Part shown: positions 37,765-45,683 of the stretch, piece after piece
Numbering within the stretch: the stretch's first letter is position 1
Layout of the letters: every line of letters starts with the position of its first letter
Assembly: GCF_002025705.1 (NCBI RefSeq)
Contig: NZ_CP018846.1
Span: 3,897,501 to 3,961,500, forward strand
Length of the DNA: 64,000 bases
Direction of reading: 5' to 3'
Source of the DNA: Pseudomonas putida
GTDB taxonomy: Bacteria > Pseudomonadota > Gammaproteobacteria > Pseudomonadales > Pseudomonadaceae
The notes under the pieces: model-generated
What the model was told of the DNA's origin: nothing
Database searches by the model: none
What the model saw: only the letters and a program-made list of their open reading frames with translations
Translations under genes and position numbers: made by a program

Positions 37765-39057
37765 ATGGCATACATTGTCCGCCGTCAGTCCATCTACTAC
37801 CTCAACCTTCGACTACCAAAGCACCTATTTCCCAGCCGTCATACGCTTCGCATATCACTGCGAGTGCGAGAGCGGCAGGCAGCCTTGTACCTTGCCAGCT
37901 CCTTAGCTCAGCAAGTGCTTTGCCACCTAACTGAACATCCTCTGACAGCCCCTGAGACGCTGCGTGCACTGTGTACTCAGTGGCGAGACTCTACCCCTAA
38001 GCCAATCATGGCGGCTGCACCACGAAGAACTACAGCGGCCACAGCGAAGCCACAAAGCGACGGCCCTACCCTCGCCACCCTGTCCAAACTCTATATAGAA
38101 GAAGGCAAACGCGGCGGCACATGGCGACAGGGCAGCACCGAGGAAGTCGAGCGAGCTTTAGCTGACCTTTTCGAGCTGTTAGGCGATATGCCCGCCAAAG
38201 CCTTCGATGCACAACAAGCACGCCTGCTAAAGGAACGGCTCAGCCTATGCCCGCAATACTTCGGCTTACGACCTGAGTTCAAGGGCAAGACGCTGAAACA
38301 GGTGATTGAGTCAGGTACCACCTACAAGACCATTACTGCTGTCACAGTGAACAATCGGCTACGCAAGCTCACCGCGTTTCTGAACTGGTGCAAAGCGAAC
38401 GGGTACGTGGCAGACAACTCACTGACGGGCATGAAAGTCATGACAGGATCAGCGAAGGAAGCTCGGCTGTCATTTGAACGACACGACCTAGATGCCCTGC
38501 TGAACCGTGAGTCACTGCGAAAGGAAGTCCGCAAACACCCTTGGCGTTACTGGCTGCCGCTCCTTGGGCGAACCACTGGGGCACGATTGGAAGAGCTGTG
38601 CCAACTGCGTGTCGATGACTTCATTGAGCAACAGGGCATCCCGTGCATCCGGATTGATGACAGCCGAGAAGGCCAGAACCTGAAAAACGCAAGCAGCCGC
38701 CGCGTGCTTCCTTTGCACCCTTATCTGATCGATCTGTGCCTACTTCAGCATGTTGAGTCGATGAGGGTTACTGGTGCAAATCGAGTATTCCCTGAGCTGG
38801 AAGCAATACGTGGGAAGCTCGGGCATGCAGCCTCAAAATGGTTTGGCCGCTATAAGGCGAAACTGGGTATCACCGACCCACGCAAAACCTTCCACAGCTT
38901 CCGCCACACCTTCATCGATGACCTGCGTGATGCTGGCGTTCAAGACTCACTGATCAAGCGGATGGTGGGTCATGAAGATAGCTCCGTGACCTTTGGCATC
39001 TACGGCAGCAGGACGCCAATCAAGGCGATGGTCGAGGCCATGAAGCACATCAAATAA
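37765..39057 (+). CDS. Tyrosine-recombinase integrase
   Basis: A 430-residue integrase. The N terminus (AYIVRRQSIYYLNLRLPKHL) resembles the short domain found in many Pseudomonas island integrases, followed by a SAM-like core-binding domain. Catalytic residues of the C-terminal domain are visible: Arg in GARLEELCQLR, His and Arg in HSFRHTFIDDL, and His then Tyr in GHEDSSVTFGIYG. ATG 37765 is chosen as the family-like start; the frame is open back to 37591 but no strong ribosome site is seen. It lies next to attL and reads inward. Confidence 0.92.
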   Translation: MAYIVRRQSIYYLNLRLPKHLFPSRHTLRISLRVRERQAALYLASSLAQQVLCHLTEHPLTAPETLRALCTQWRDSTPKPIMAAAPRRTTAATAKPQSDGPTLATLSKLYIEEGKRGGTWRQGSTEEVERALADLFELLGDMPAKAFDAQQARLLKERLSLCPQYFGLRPEFKGKTLKQVIESGTTYKTITAVTVNNRLRKLTAFLNWCKANGYVADNSLTGMKVMTGSAKEARLSFERHDLDALLNRESLRKEVRKHPWRYWLPLLGRTTGARLEELCQLRVDDFIEQQGIPCIRIDDSREGQNLKNASSRRVLPLHPYLIDLCLLQHVESMRVTGANRVFPELEAIRGKLGHAASKWFGRYKAKLGITDPRKTFHSFRHTFIDDLRDAGVQDSLIKRMVGHEDSSVTFGIYGSRTPIKAMVEAMKHIK

Positions 39058-39234
39058 CCTCGAATAACCCACCAATAACCTCGATTAAACCTTCCCTTCA
39101 GCGGGATGATATCCAACCGCCTCTCACACCAAACCCAATGATTACAGGGCAAAAGGGAGCTATGGATTAAGCGAAGCGCGTTCCTCACCACGAATATTGG
39201 TTTATGGTGAAATCTGGCTTGTCAAGTATCGATC

Positions 39235-39263
39235 TTGACCGGTCATCGCAAAGCGTGTAAAAT
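39235..39263 (+). promoter_or_regulatory. Strong sigma-70 promoter before the Rep-like gene
   Basis: TTGACC (39235-39240), a 17-base spacer and TAAAAT (39258-39263). The rest of 39058-39430 holds no gene I can support. This promoter should drive the gene at 39431 with a leader of about 160 bases. Confidence 0.65.
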
Positions 39264-39430
39264 CCTCAACCTGCTTCAGAGAGCAGACAGACATACTGAA
39301 GAGCCTCCACCGCGACCACCAAATAGGTGCATTGCATGGGGGCTTAAATTTGCCTGCGATTTACCAAACAAAACCGGCACAACCCGAGAGGAACTGCCTA
39401 TCGAAATGAACTTGAAGAGGAGAACGTACA

Positions 39431-40093
39431 ATGGCATACGAATGCCCAGCTTTTACCGCATCACCCTTCCTTAACGTCGATGGACTGCTGATCAGCCCAA
39501 AAACCGGCGAGATCTTTGGTTACGATGACAAGCCTTCTGTCTTCAGCAAACGCCCTGACTACCGGCCAGAACTGAGCAAGTGCCGCAGTGCTGACGACCT
39601 GCACGCGCATCTGAAGCACGTCGACCGCCGCAAGCTGCCAACGCATACGCTGCACTCACTGACCGACGCACAGGACTACGCCCATGGCCTATGGCGCCGG
39701 ACAGGCGTGGACTGTCGTATCACTGTCCCAATGATGAACACTCTGAGCAAACTGCACGAGCTGGTTCAGTACCGGAACATGATCATCATGTCTCAAGCCG
39801 ACTTGGCGAAGGCATTGGGTACAACAGCTCCAAACTTGATGAAGAAGTTGGGAGCGCTGATCAGCACCAATATGGTGCGCGTGAGCACCTCAAGGCAGGG
39901 TGGCATTCGCACGGGTGAAATCAAGCTGACAGTAAATCCACGGCTGATCTTCCGGGGCGATGATGCCAATCGGGATGAGTACATCAAGCATTGGTATCGT
40001 GACTGGACAACTCTCCACCCTCAATCGGCATCGAGGATGAATAGAAGAGGATGGGATGACAACACCATTACCACAGCAGCACTTGCCGCTTGA
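39431..40093 (+). CDS. RepL-like winged-helix replication or copy-control protein
   Basis: A 220-residue protein. Residues about 110-175 form a winged helix like plasmid RepL proteins: IIMSQADLAKALGTTAPNLM is the recognition part, and IKLTVNPRLIFRG resembles the family's closing strand with an INP-x-L-x-x-KG motif. The N-terminal part is not recognised. ATG 39431 has GAGGAG upstream and a strong promoter precedes it. A structured non-coding stretch follows, so a role in replicating the excised element is possible. It could instead be a regulator. Confidence 0.55.
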   Translation: MAYECPAFTASPFLNVDGLLISPKTGEIFGYDDKPSVFSKRPDYRPELSKCRSADDLHAHLKHVDRRKLPTHTLHSLTDAQDYAHGLWRRTGVDCRITVPMMNTLSKLHELVQYRNMIIMSQADLAKALGTTAPNLMKKLGALISTNMVRVSTSRQGGIRTGEIKLTVNPRLIFRGDDANRDEYIKHWYRDWTTLHPQSASRMNRRGWDDNTITTAALAA

Positions 40094-40114
40094 CCCGAAA
40101 TGCTGGTTGTTGAC

Positions 40115-40156
40115 CTTGCGTAGTTTCACATCACTTTTTTAAAAAAACTACGCAAG
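40115..40156. terminator. Inverted repeat after the Rep-like gene, terminator or origin element
   Basis: CTTGCGTAGTTT (40115-40126) and AAACTACGCAAG (40145-40156) are perfect 12-bp inverted arms. The loop contains TTTTTTAAAAAAA. It lies 20 bp after the stop of the Rep-like gene. It could end transcription in both directions, or be part of an origin. Confidence 0.5.
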
Positions 40157-40710
40157 AATCTTGCTGCAAGCCACGCAATACAAGGGGTTGAGGAAAGTCC
40201 TATTATATACAAGGATTTCTTGCACCGTTCATAAACACTCATTAGGCCGTCAAGTCTAAGCTGTATCGTTGGCTCAGGCGTAAAGCCCCCTTCCCCTATT
40301 GCGTAAGTAATGATTCGTACACAGGGACAACAAACAACAAAGTTGTCCAAAATGAAAATAGCTATCATTGTTAGCTGGCGCTAACGGCCAATCGTACCAG
40401 TCCAACCAACCAATAACATGGTTGGACAACAAGAATGCGAGCAGCTACCAGAGCTATGCTCTGATCGTGCAAAACTCAATCCTGCGGATCAGATATTGTG
40501 CACAGGAACAGCGTCAGCTGTAGATAGTACGGATTAGTAGGTTTGGGGGGGTGTTGGTTGTTTCACCCCCTCTACACCGTTAGATGTCCACGATCCTGAA
40601 CTACGGTCATATACAGTGCAATCAGCTGAAAGCTTGCCGCTTTCGGTGCAAACGCCCAGCGGAGCTGATCAAGGAATTTGCTTTGAAGCTCCGCTGAAGG
40701 TGCGCAGCAT
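40157..40710. other. Non-coding stretch with two more inverted repeats
   Basis: No credible gene is seen. A 9-bp stem (GTCCAACCA at 40400-40408, TGGTTGGAC at 40419-40427) and a 10-bp stem (CAGCGGAGCT at 40657-40666, AGCTCCGCTG at 40687-40696) stand out. With the 12-bp repeat at 40115 this makes a plausible origin or regulatory region for the element. Confidence 0.45.
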
Positions 40711-41019
40711 CTACCGTAGGTAGAAGTACAGGAACACTACCACCAACACAACGAAAATCACCCTTCCTTGAAACACATCAGCATTCAGCTTGTCTGTCTT
40801 GATCTGCTGGTGCGTGGCAGCATCGCTCAAGCCCTGAGACTTGTAGTGCATGATCTGGTCAATTTCCCTATCGATCTTCTTGTTCTGACCATCGTTGCTT
40901 CGCATTGTGATGCCCCACACGATCAACCAAAGCCCTCCTGTCAGAACGGTCAGGATCAAGTGCAGGATGTGGTTTGTCTTCTTCTTGCGACTGGTCAGCA
41001 CGAACAGTTTTTCGTTCAT
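40711..41019 (-). CDS. Small two-span membrane protein
   Basis: A 102-residue protein with membrane helices at about 18-38 (HLILTVLTGGLWLIVWGI) and 84-101 (RVIFVVLVVVFLYFYLR). The motif LTGGLW-x-x-VW is shared with small phage and island membrane proteins, some linked to superinfection immunity. The segment between the helices is charged and helical. It is divergent from the XRE gene. The function is not known. Confidence 0.6.
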   Translation of the reverse strand: MNEKLFVLTSRKKKTNHILHLILTVLTGGLWLIVWGITMRSNDGQNKKIDREIDQIMHYKSQGLSDAATHQQIKTDKLNADVFQGRVIFVVLVVVFLYFYLR

Positions 41020-41077
41020 TTCGTTGGTCTCTCAGAGCTAGGCGTTCGCTTTCCGCGTAGGGGGCTGAGACCATTGT

Positions 41078-41120
41078 ATCATTTAGTGTGTCATCATTTG
41101 GAGTGGAATCAATTGGTGTG
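41078..41120. promoter_or_regulatory. Three 13-bp direct repeats between divergent genes, candidate operator
   Basis: ATCATTTAGTGTG (41078-41090), ATCATTTGGAGTG (41093-41105) and ATCAATTGGTGTG (41108-41120) repeat with a 15-bp period. They lie 36 bp before the XRE regulator and 59 bp from the divergent membrane-protein gene, a natural place for its operator. Confidence 0.5.
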
Positions 41121-41155
41121 TTCACGATCAGGGTGCATCCAACCATCATGCAGGG

Positions 41156-41377
41156 ATGCAGACAAACCAACACCTACGAAAGGCCTTTGGCCAACGAATC
41201 CGCGAACTACGCAGCAGCCAAGGCTTCAGCCAAGAAGCATTCGCTGACAAATGCGGCTTTGTCCGCACCTACATGTCTCGCATTGAGACGGGCACAGCCA
41301 ACCCCAGCCTTGAAGCTGCGAAGGTGCTTGCCGATGGCCTTGGTCTTTCTCTGTCAGAATTGCTTCAAGGGTTTTGA
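41156..41377 (+). CDS. XRE-family helix-turn-helix regulator
   Basis: A 73-residue protein that is nearly all one HTH domain (FGQRIRELRSSQGFSQEAFA, VRTYMSRIETGTANPSLEAA). It probably controls its own operon and the divergent membrane-protein gene through the direct repeats upstream. The TIR-like gene follows after 62 bp. Small XRE proteins in this position often repress toxic or defence genes. Confidence 0.85.
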   Translation: MQTNQHLRKAFGQRIRELRSSQGFSQEAFADKCGFVRTYMSRIETGTANPSLEAAKVLADGLGLSLSELLQGF

Positions 41378-41439
41378 AGCGATCATCTTGCCCCTGTGAT
41401 GCTAGTCACTCACCACATAAGTCAGGAAGATTTTCCGCC

Positions 41440-42084
41440 ATGGGCGATCTAAACGTTTTCGTCAGCGTAGGGGCCACAGCCAATGATGAACAGGAATCTT
41501 TTGTTCGTGCCATCGAAGATCGCCTCCGTAGCGAAGGACTTACTCCCCACACCGTAGGCCGAAATTCCTTCAGTGATAAATCTCCTCTGACAGCGGTGAC
41601 GGAGCTGATGGATAGGTGCTCTGGCACGGTAGTAATCGCTCTTGAGCGCATGTACTGCTCTGAAGGCATTGAGAAGCGGAACGGCAAGAGCGAATCGCGC
41701 GTTGCGGATGTAAAGCTAGCCACTCCTTGGAACCAGATAGAGGCAGCAATGGCATACAGCCGTGGCCATCCTCTGATGGTAATCGTGGAGGCAGGAGTTC
41801 GGAATGAAGGACTGCTTCAATACGGCTACGATTGGTTCGTTCAATCCGTGCAGGTAGATGCTTCTGTCTTGAGCAAACCTGAGTTCAACGGTGTGCTTTC
41901 AAGCTGGAAGCAAAAGCTGAAAACGTCATCAAACCAATCTCATATAGAGAAGAGCCCGGCCGAACTTACGGTCGGGGAGCTAATCACCCGCATGAAGCTC
42001 TCGCACCTTTGGGCTAGTCTGGCAGCACTTGCGACCCTTACCACTGGAGCCTTCATGCTTGGAGCGAAGTTTTTCGCATCCTAG
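41440..42084 (+). CDS. TIR/deoxyribosyltransferase-like protein with C-terminal membrane anchor
   Basis: A 214-residue protein. Residues 1-120 show an alternating strand-helix pattern: strand NVFVSVG, helix EQESFVRAIEDRLRSEG, strand GTVVIALER, and a final helix and strand NQIEAAMAYSRGHPLMVIVE. E101 stands where TIR and nucleoside-deoxyribosyltransferase folds place the catalytic Glu. A single hydrophobic helix (about 188-208, WASLAALATLTTGAFMLGA) closes the protein. Such membrane-tethered domains act as NAD-cleaving effectors in some anti-phage systems. The fold call is from pattern only. It may form a unit with the XRE gene. Confidence 0.5.
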   Translation: MGDLNVFVSVGATANDEQESFVRAIEDRLRSEGLTPHTVGRNSFSDKSPLTAVTELMDRCSGTVVIALERMYCSEGIEKRNGKSESRVADVKLATPWNQIEAAMAYSRGHPLMVIVEAGVRNEGLLQYGYDWFVQSVQVDASVLSKPEFNGVLSSWKQKLKTSSNQSHIEKSPAELTVGELITRMKLSHLWASLAALATLTTGAFMLGAKFFAS

Positions 42085-42107
42085 GGTCGTACAGACGCAT
42101 CCTGAGG

Positions 42108-42231
42108 CTATCAAAGGACTAGACCTATCTGATAGCTCAGCTGGCGCCAGCAAGAAACTATCAATTGGCTATTGTGGATAGATATATGATTCAATTATCA
42201 TTGACCTATCATTATAAAGATCAAAGGATAG
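42108..42231. promoter_or_regulatory. Cluster of CTATC/GATAG half-sites before the serine recombinase
   Basis: CTATC occurs at 42108, 42125, 42158 and 42206, and GATAG at 42131, 42177 and 42227. Pairs form imperfect inverted repeats of the kind seen in resolvase res sites. A possible promoter, TTGTGG (42172-42177), 18 bases, TATCAT (42196-42201), lies inside. Confidence 0.45.
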
Positions 42232-42237
42232 TAAGCG

Positions 42238-42864
42238 ATGAATGCCCACCTCTACCTCCGAGCATCGACCAAGGACCAAGACGCCAATCGTGCAAAAGCC
42301 ACCTTGGAACTGTTCGCCGCTGAGAAGGGATTGAGCATCGTTGGTGTGTACGCTGAGAACATCAGTGGCACCAAGCTCAACCGCCCAGAGTTGCTATCCT
42401 TGCTCGATATTGCCCAGAGTGGGGAAGTGCTATTGGTCGAGTCTGTAGACCGCCTCAGCCGCCTCTCACAAGCTGACTGGGACACTCTCAAGGCCACCAT
42501 CAAGGCCAAGGGACTTAGATTGGTAGTGGCTGATCTGCCCACCAGTCATATGCTGGTTGAAGCGAAGGGCATCACTGGCCAGATCATGGATGTGATCAAC
42601 AACATGTTGATTGACCTCATGGCCACCATGGCACGTCTGGATCAGGAGAAGCGCGTGGAACGCATCAAACAGGGTCTCGAGATCAAGAGGGCTTCTGATC
42701 CTGAATGGAAGCCAGCAGGAAAAGGAAGAAACACTGCCAAGTGGAAAATGGTGAAGTCGCTGATGCAGGAGCACCCAACCATGTCTGCTGACAACATCGC
42801 CAAGCTGGCTGACTGTGGCGTTGCTACCGTTTACCGGATCAAGCGAGAAACGACAACTGCTTGA
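42238..42864 (+). CDS. Small serine recombinase (resolvase/invertase type)
   Basis: A 208-residue recombinase. The catalytic domain starts AHLYLRASTKDQDANRA, with nucleophile Ser 10, followed by VESVDRLSRLSQADW and the dimer helix. The C terminus has an HTH (MSADNIAKLADCGVATVYRI). Length and layout fit resolvases or invertases, not large integrases. It probably resolves dimers of the element or inverts a segment at the CTATC sites upstream. The protease gene follows after 25 bp. Confidence 0.88.
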   Translation: MNAHLYLRASTKDQDANRAKATLELFAAEKGLSIVGVYAENISGTKLNRPELLSLLDIAQSGEVLLVESVDRLSRLSQADWDTLKATIKAKGLRLVVADLPTSHMLVEAKGITGQIMDVINNMLIDLMATMARLDQEKRVERIKQGLEIKRASDPEWKPAGKGRNTAKWKMVKSLMQEHPTMSADNIAKLADCGVATVYRIKRETTTA

Positions 42865-42889
42865 TGCTACTGGTAACACGAGAACACAC

Positions 42890-43693
42890 ATGAACAGTCT
42901 TACCGATCGAGTTGTAAGGTGTATCGGCCGTCACTTCGTATCGCTGTCCTGCGTTCAGCACCCCCCTGCTCCCGAGGTAACACGGGTTCACGTTTTCTCA
43001 GGCTTCGTCGTGGAAATCATGGGCGAATGGTTTTACATGACGGCAGGCCACATCCTGAAAGACCTACGTACTGCTATGGACGCTGGATCCGTCTTCGATG
43101 AATGGCGACTTGGCGACCAAACAGCTGGAAATAAATTCAACAACGTTCCTGTGCCCTACGATTTCCAGCTTGAGCAGTGGTCCGTCCTAGAGGACGAAAG
43201 CACTGGACTTGACTATGCAGCAGTGCACTTAGGCGGGCTTTTTCGCCAGCAGCTCGAAGCTGGCGGTGTTGCTCCCATCACCAAGCAAGCTTGGGGCGAC
43301 CACATTACCCAGCATGATCACTGGATTCTCGCCGGCATTCCGAGAGAGTCTATCTCCTACGATGACACTAGTAACATCACAGCCAAATTCGTGATGGTTC
43401 CTCTGTTGCCAACGAAACCTCCACCACTCCCTGAACAGAAGGCTGGAAATCAATTTTTTGCGAAACTTGCTGATGGGTCTGAAAAAGTCGTCAGTGATAT
43501 CGTTGGCATGAGTGGTGGACCAATCATAATGCTATGGAAAGTCGACAACACATGGAAATACAGCATCATTGGAGTACAAAGCGCTTGGTACCCCAAGGGT
43601 CGCATTATTGCTGCCTGTCCCTTCCCCTCCTTTGCCGAAGCCCTCGAGCCGGTAGTTGAAGAGGCTCTCACTAGATTAAAGCACTTGAATTGA
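42890..43693 (+). CDS. Trypsin-like serine protease of unknown role
   Basis: A 267-residue protein with a full chymotrypsin-type triad in order: H54 in FYMTAGHIL, D108 in GLDYAAVHL and S208 in GMSGGPIIM. No signal peptide is seen, so it should act inside the cell. It lies 25 bp after the recombinase gene, likely co-transcribed. Cytoplasmic trypsin-like proteases are known as effectors or processing units in several bacterial conflict systems. The target cannot be read from sequence. Confidence 0.65.
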   Translation: MNSLTDRVVRCIGRHFVSLSCVQHPPAPEVTRVHVFSGFVVEIMGEWFYMTAGHILKDLRTAMDAGSVFDEWRLGDQTAGNKFNNVPVPYDFQLEQWSVLEDESTGLDYAAVHLGGLFRQQLEAGGVAPITKQAWGDHITQHDHWILAGIPRESISYDDTSNITAKFVMVPLLPTKPPPLPEQKAGNQFFAKLADGSEKVVSDIVGMSGGPIIMLWKVDNTWKYSIIGVQSAWYPKGRIIAACPFPSFAEALEPVVEEALTRLKHLN

Positions 43694-43697
43694 AGGG

Positions 43698-43829
43698 ATC
43701 TGTGGGACCACCACGCTGCAATCGGTCGCTGACTGCTTGAACAAGAAAGGGCTTCGCACCCCGCGTGGTAGTGAGTTCAACGCTACAGCAGTCCGCCGCT
43801 TGATGCTTTCTCTTAACGTATCGCTCTAA
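43698..43829 (+). pseudogene. Remnant of a serine recombinase C terminus
   Basis: An open frame of 43 codons with no start codon reads VADCLNKKGLRTPRGSEF and then ATAVRRLMLSLNVSL before TAA (43827). This is the usual C-terminal HTH of resolvases (LN-x-x-G-x-x-TPRG-x-x-W/F...V-x-R-L). The catalytic domain is missing. It does not match the C terminus of the intact recombinase at 42238, so it is a relic of another one. The rest up to 44098 holds no gene I can support. Confidence 0.7.
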
Positions 43830-44098
43830 AAAATAGACTGATATAACCCAGAGTTATTTCTGATTTAGTCAGATTTTCAGAAGCCGGCCTTCCAAATGGG
43901 TTAAGCCGATTTGCTGGTTTTCTGGCCAATCGTGGCTCGCAACCCTGCCATACATTATTTTTCAGGCTGAAATTGGAGTGCGCATCAAATGCGCCCTTTT
44001 GGCTCAGCGGAAAATTGGGATGGGCAGCAAACGGCTATGTACCAGCTGAAGGAATGTGTACAGTGGATAACATGAGCACAGTGAATTAGGAATCGTGC

Positions 44099-44779
44099 AT
44101 GACCAGCACCACATGGAAACTCAAAGAGCTTGAGCAATGGATCGAAACCAACCGACCTGAAGACAAGCAGACCGCAGCCTTGCCAAGGTCGCTCAGCCGT
44201 TCATCCTTCATTATCAAGTACCACGCGAACTTAGCAAAGGAAGCGTTTGCGGAGTTCAACAAGGAGTCTGACAATCATCGATCAATGATGGTCGCAATGC
44301 TGAGTTTGAAACCTGACTTTGCTATGGCTGCTCTCGCACACGAAGCCAACATTATCGCCACCATTCACACAGTGCGAAACTACGCTGATATATTTGCTCA
44401 GCTTGTTAATTCACTGACAATGGCCAAACCTCTGAAAGAGAAAGACTGTACATTTGGAAGAGTTGCTAGCGGGATTCCCGAATCAGCATTAAAACAAAGA
44501 ATGCTGGATTTGAATTCGTCTTACTCGTTCCGCTACCTAGCAGCATTCAGCAATATATCAAAGCATCGCCGCTTAATCCAAAGCAAACCAAGCGTAAATT
44601 TTGAAGAAAATGCTAGCGGTTTGAAAGTAGAAGCATTCTCCTACGCATTCTCTGAAAAAGAGCCCGATACTGCCTTCTCCCAATGCTGGGGCCACGACTT
44701 ATTAGAAGAGACATTCAATGTCTATCGCCGGATTTTGGAGCTAGGCCAGCAATTGAATGCCCAGCTTTTCCATTCATGA
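44099..44779 (+). CDS. Helical cytoplasmic protein, possibly HEPN-like
   Basis: A 226-residue protein, predicted mainly helical, without signal or membrane segments. The middle (AALAHEANIIATIHTVRNYA) and the motif AAFSNISKHRRLI, with Asn and Lys-His, recall HEPN-type proteins whose N-x-x-KH box is common. An RNase-type R-x4-6-H motif is not clear, so nuclease activity is doubtful. ATG 44099 has AGGA upstream. It is convergent with the next gene. Confidence 0.5.
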   Translation: MTSTTWKLKELEQWIETNRPEDKQTAALPRSLSRSSFIIKYHANLAKEAFAEFNKESDNHRSMMVAMLSLKPDFAMAALAHEANIIATIHTVRNYADIFAQLVNSLTMAKPLKEKDCTFGRVASGIPESALKQRMLDLNSSYSFRYLAAFSNISKHRRLIQSKPSVNFEENASGLKVEAFSYAFSEKEPDTAFSQCWGHDLLEETFNVYRRILELGQQLNAQLFHS

Positions 44780-44932
44780 CTGAAGCTCAGTTGAAAAAGA
44801 CCCCCACCAAGTGCGGAATTTTTTATCCAGTAAAAAGCATCCATTAGCCGACGTGATTCTAACAGAATCACCAGCACGCTAACCCACGTAATTTCTTGGC
44901 CTTCAGCCACATTGATGACCATGATTGTGGTA

Positions 44933-45622
44933 TTACCCTCGCAATGTGGGCACCCCGCACTCTAAGGAAACTTTTTTGCAGAAGAAAATAGCTAGTGCAC
45001 CAACAGCCATCAGGTATGGGGCGACTAGGTCTAAAGTTTCCCTATGTGAAACCCAAGCGTTAACTCTGTATTTGGTTTCAAACCACAGTAACAGCATGAA
45101 ATCCTTACGCGTCCACTTCTTGCTATACGTATTTAAGTCCACGTAGCGCGTTATATCGCACTCTCCATAAAATGAGTGATTCTCTTTTGAAGGATAAGCA
45201 ATTTTTCGTTGCAAAATTCCTGTTTTCAAGTATTCAGGTGCAGCCAGTCCCGGCTCATCACCGCCATAAATGTTTATGGCTTCTCCGATATGCCCAGTCA
45301 CTTCATGTATTTCATGGTCTAGGTAATATATAGAGGGATTACTTAGCATTTTATCGGACCATCGCTTGAAGAGCTCGTCTCGGTAGACCTCGGAGTAGGC
45401 GTAGTAGCGCAACATACTGTAGATAACGCCCGCAACCAGAAGCCATTGCAAGTTTTCGTGATTTGTAAATTCGATCTTGAAAATCAGGCTACTAGCCTCT
45501 TTGATATCAGCACCACTGACAACTATCGCAAGTAACAATAACGACAGATAGAACAGGTTTGCCCTTTTCTTCTTGAACCCTTCATCACCATCTATCGCTT
45601 TACGGAATTTGTCGGCTTCCAT
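44933..45622 (-). CDS. Membrane protein of unknown function
   Basis: A 229-residue protein. Helices are seen at about 24-41 (LFYLSLLLLAIVVSGAD), 59-77 (LQWLLVAGVIYSMLRYYAY) and 202-220 (VAPYLMAVGALAIFFCKK), with a soluble part between them. ATG 45622 is preferred to GTG 45625 because GAGGTG lies five bases upstream. It starts 61 bp after the zinc-ligand gene on the same strand, so the two are probably one operon. Codons are AT-rich, unlike the host. Confidence 0.6.
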   Translation of the reverse strand: MEADKFRKAIDGDEGFKKKRANLFYLSLLLLAIVVSGADIKEASSLIFKIEFTNHENLQWLLVAGVIYSMLRYYAYSEVYRDELFKRWSDKMLSNPSIYYLDHEIHEVTGHIGEAINIYGGDEPGLAAPEYLKTGILQRKIAYPSKENHSFYGECDITRYVDLNTYSKKWTRKDFMLLLWFETKYRVNAWVSHRETLDLVAPYLMAVGALAIFFCKKVSLECGVPTLRG

Positions 45623-45683
45623 CACAGCACCTCACCCCAAAACAGATGAAATCTCATCAACCACCCCACACACACAAACAAAA

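Noticed and set aside
40126..40368. 80-codon minus-strand frame after the Rep-like gene
   Set aside because: No homology features, no ribosome site, and it overlaps the 12-bp inverted repeat; I treat the stretch as non-coding.
40868..41173. Minus-strand frame with repeated TPNDD-like pentapeptides
   Set aside because: It overlaps the better membrane-protein gene and the start of the XRE gene; the peptide repeat comes from the 15-bp DNA repeats read here as an operator.
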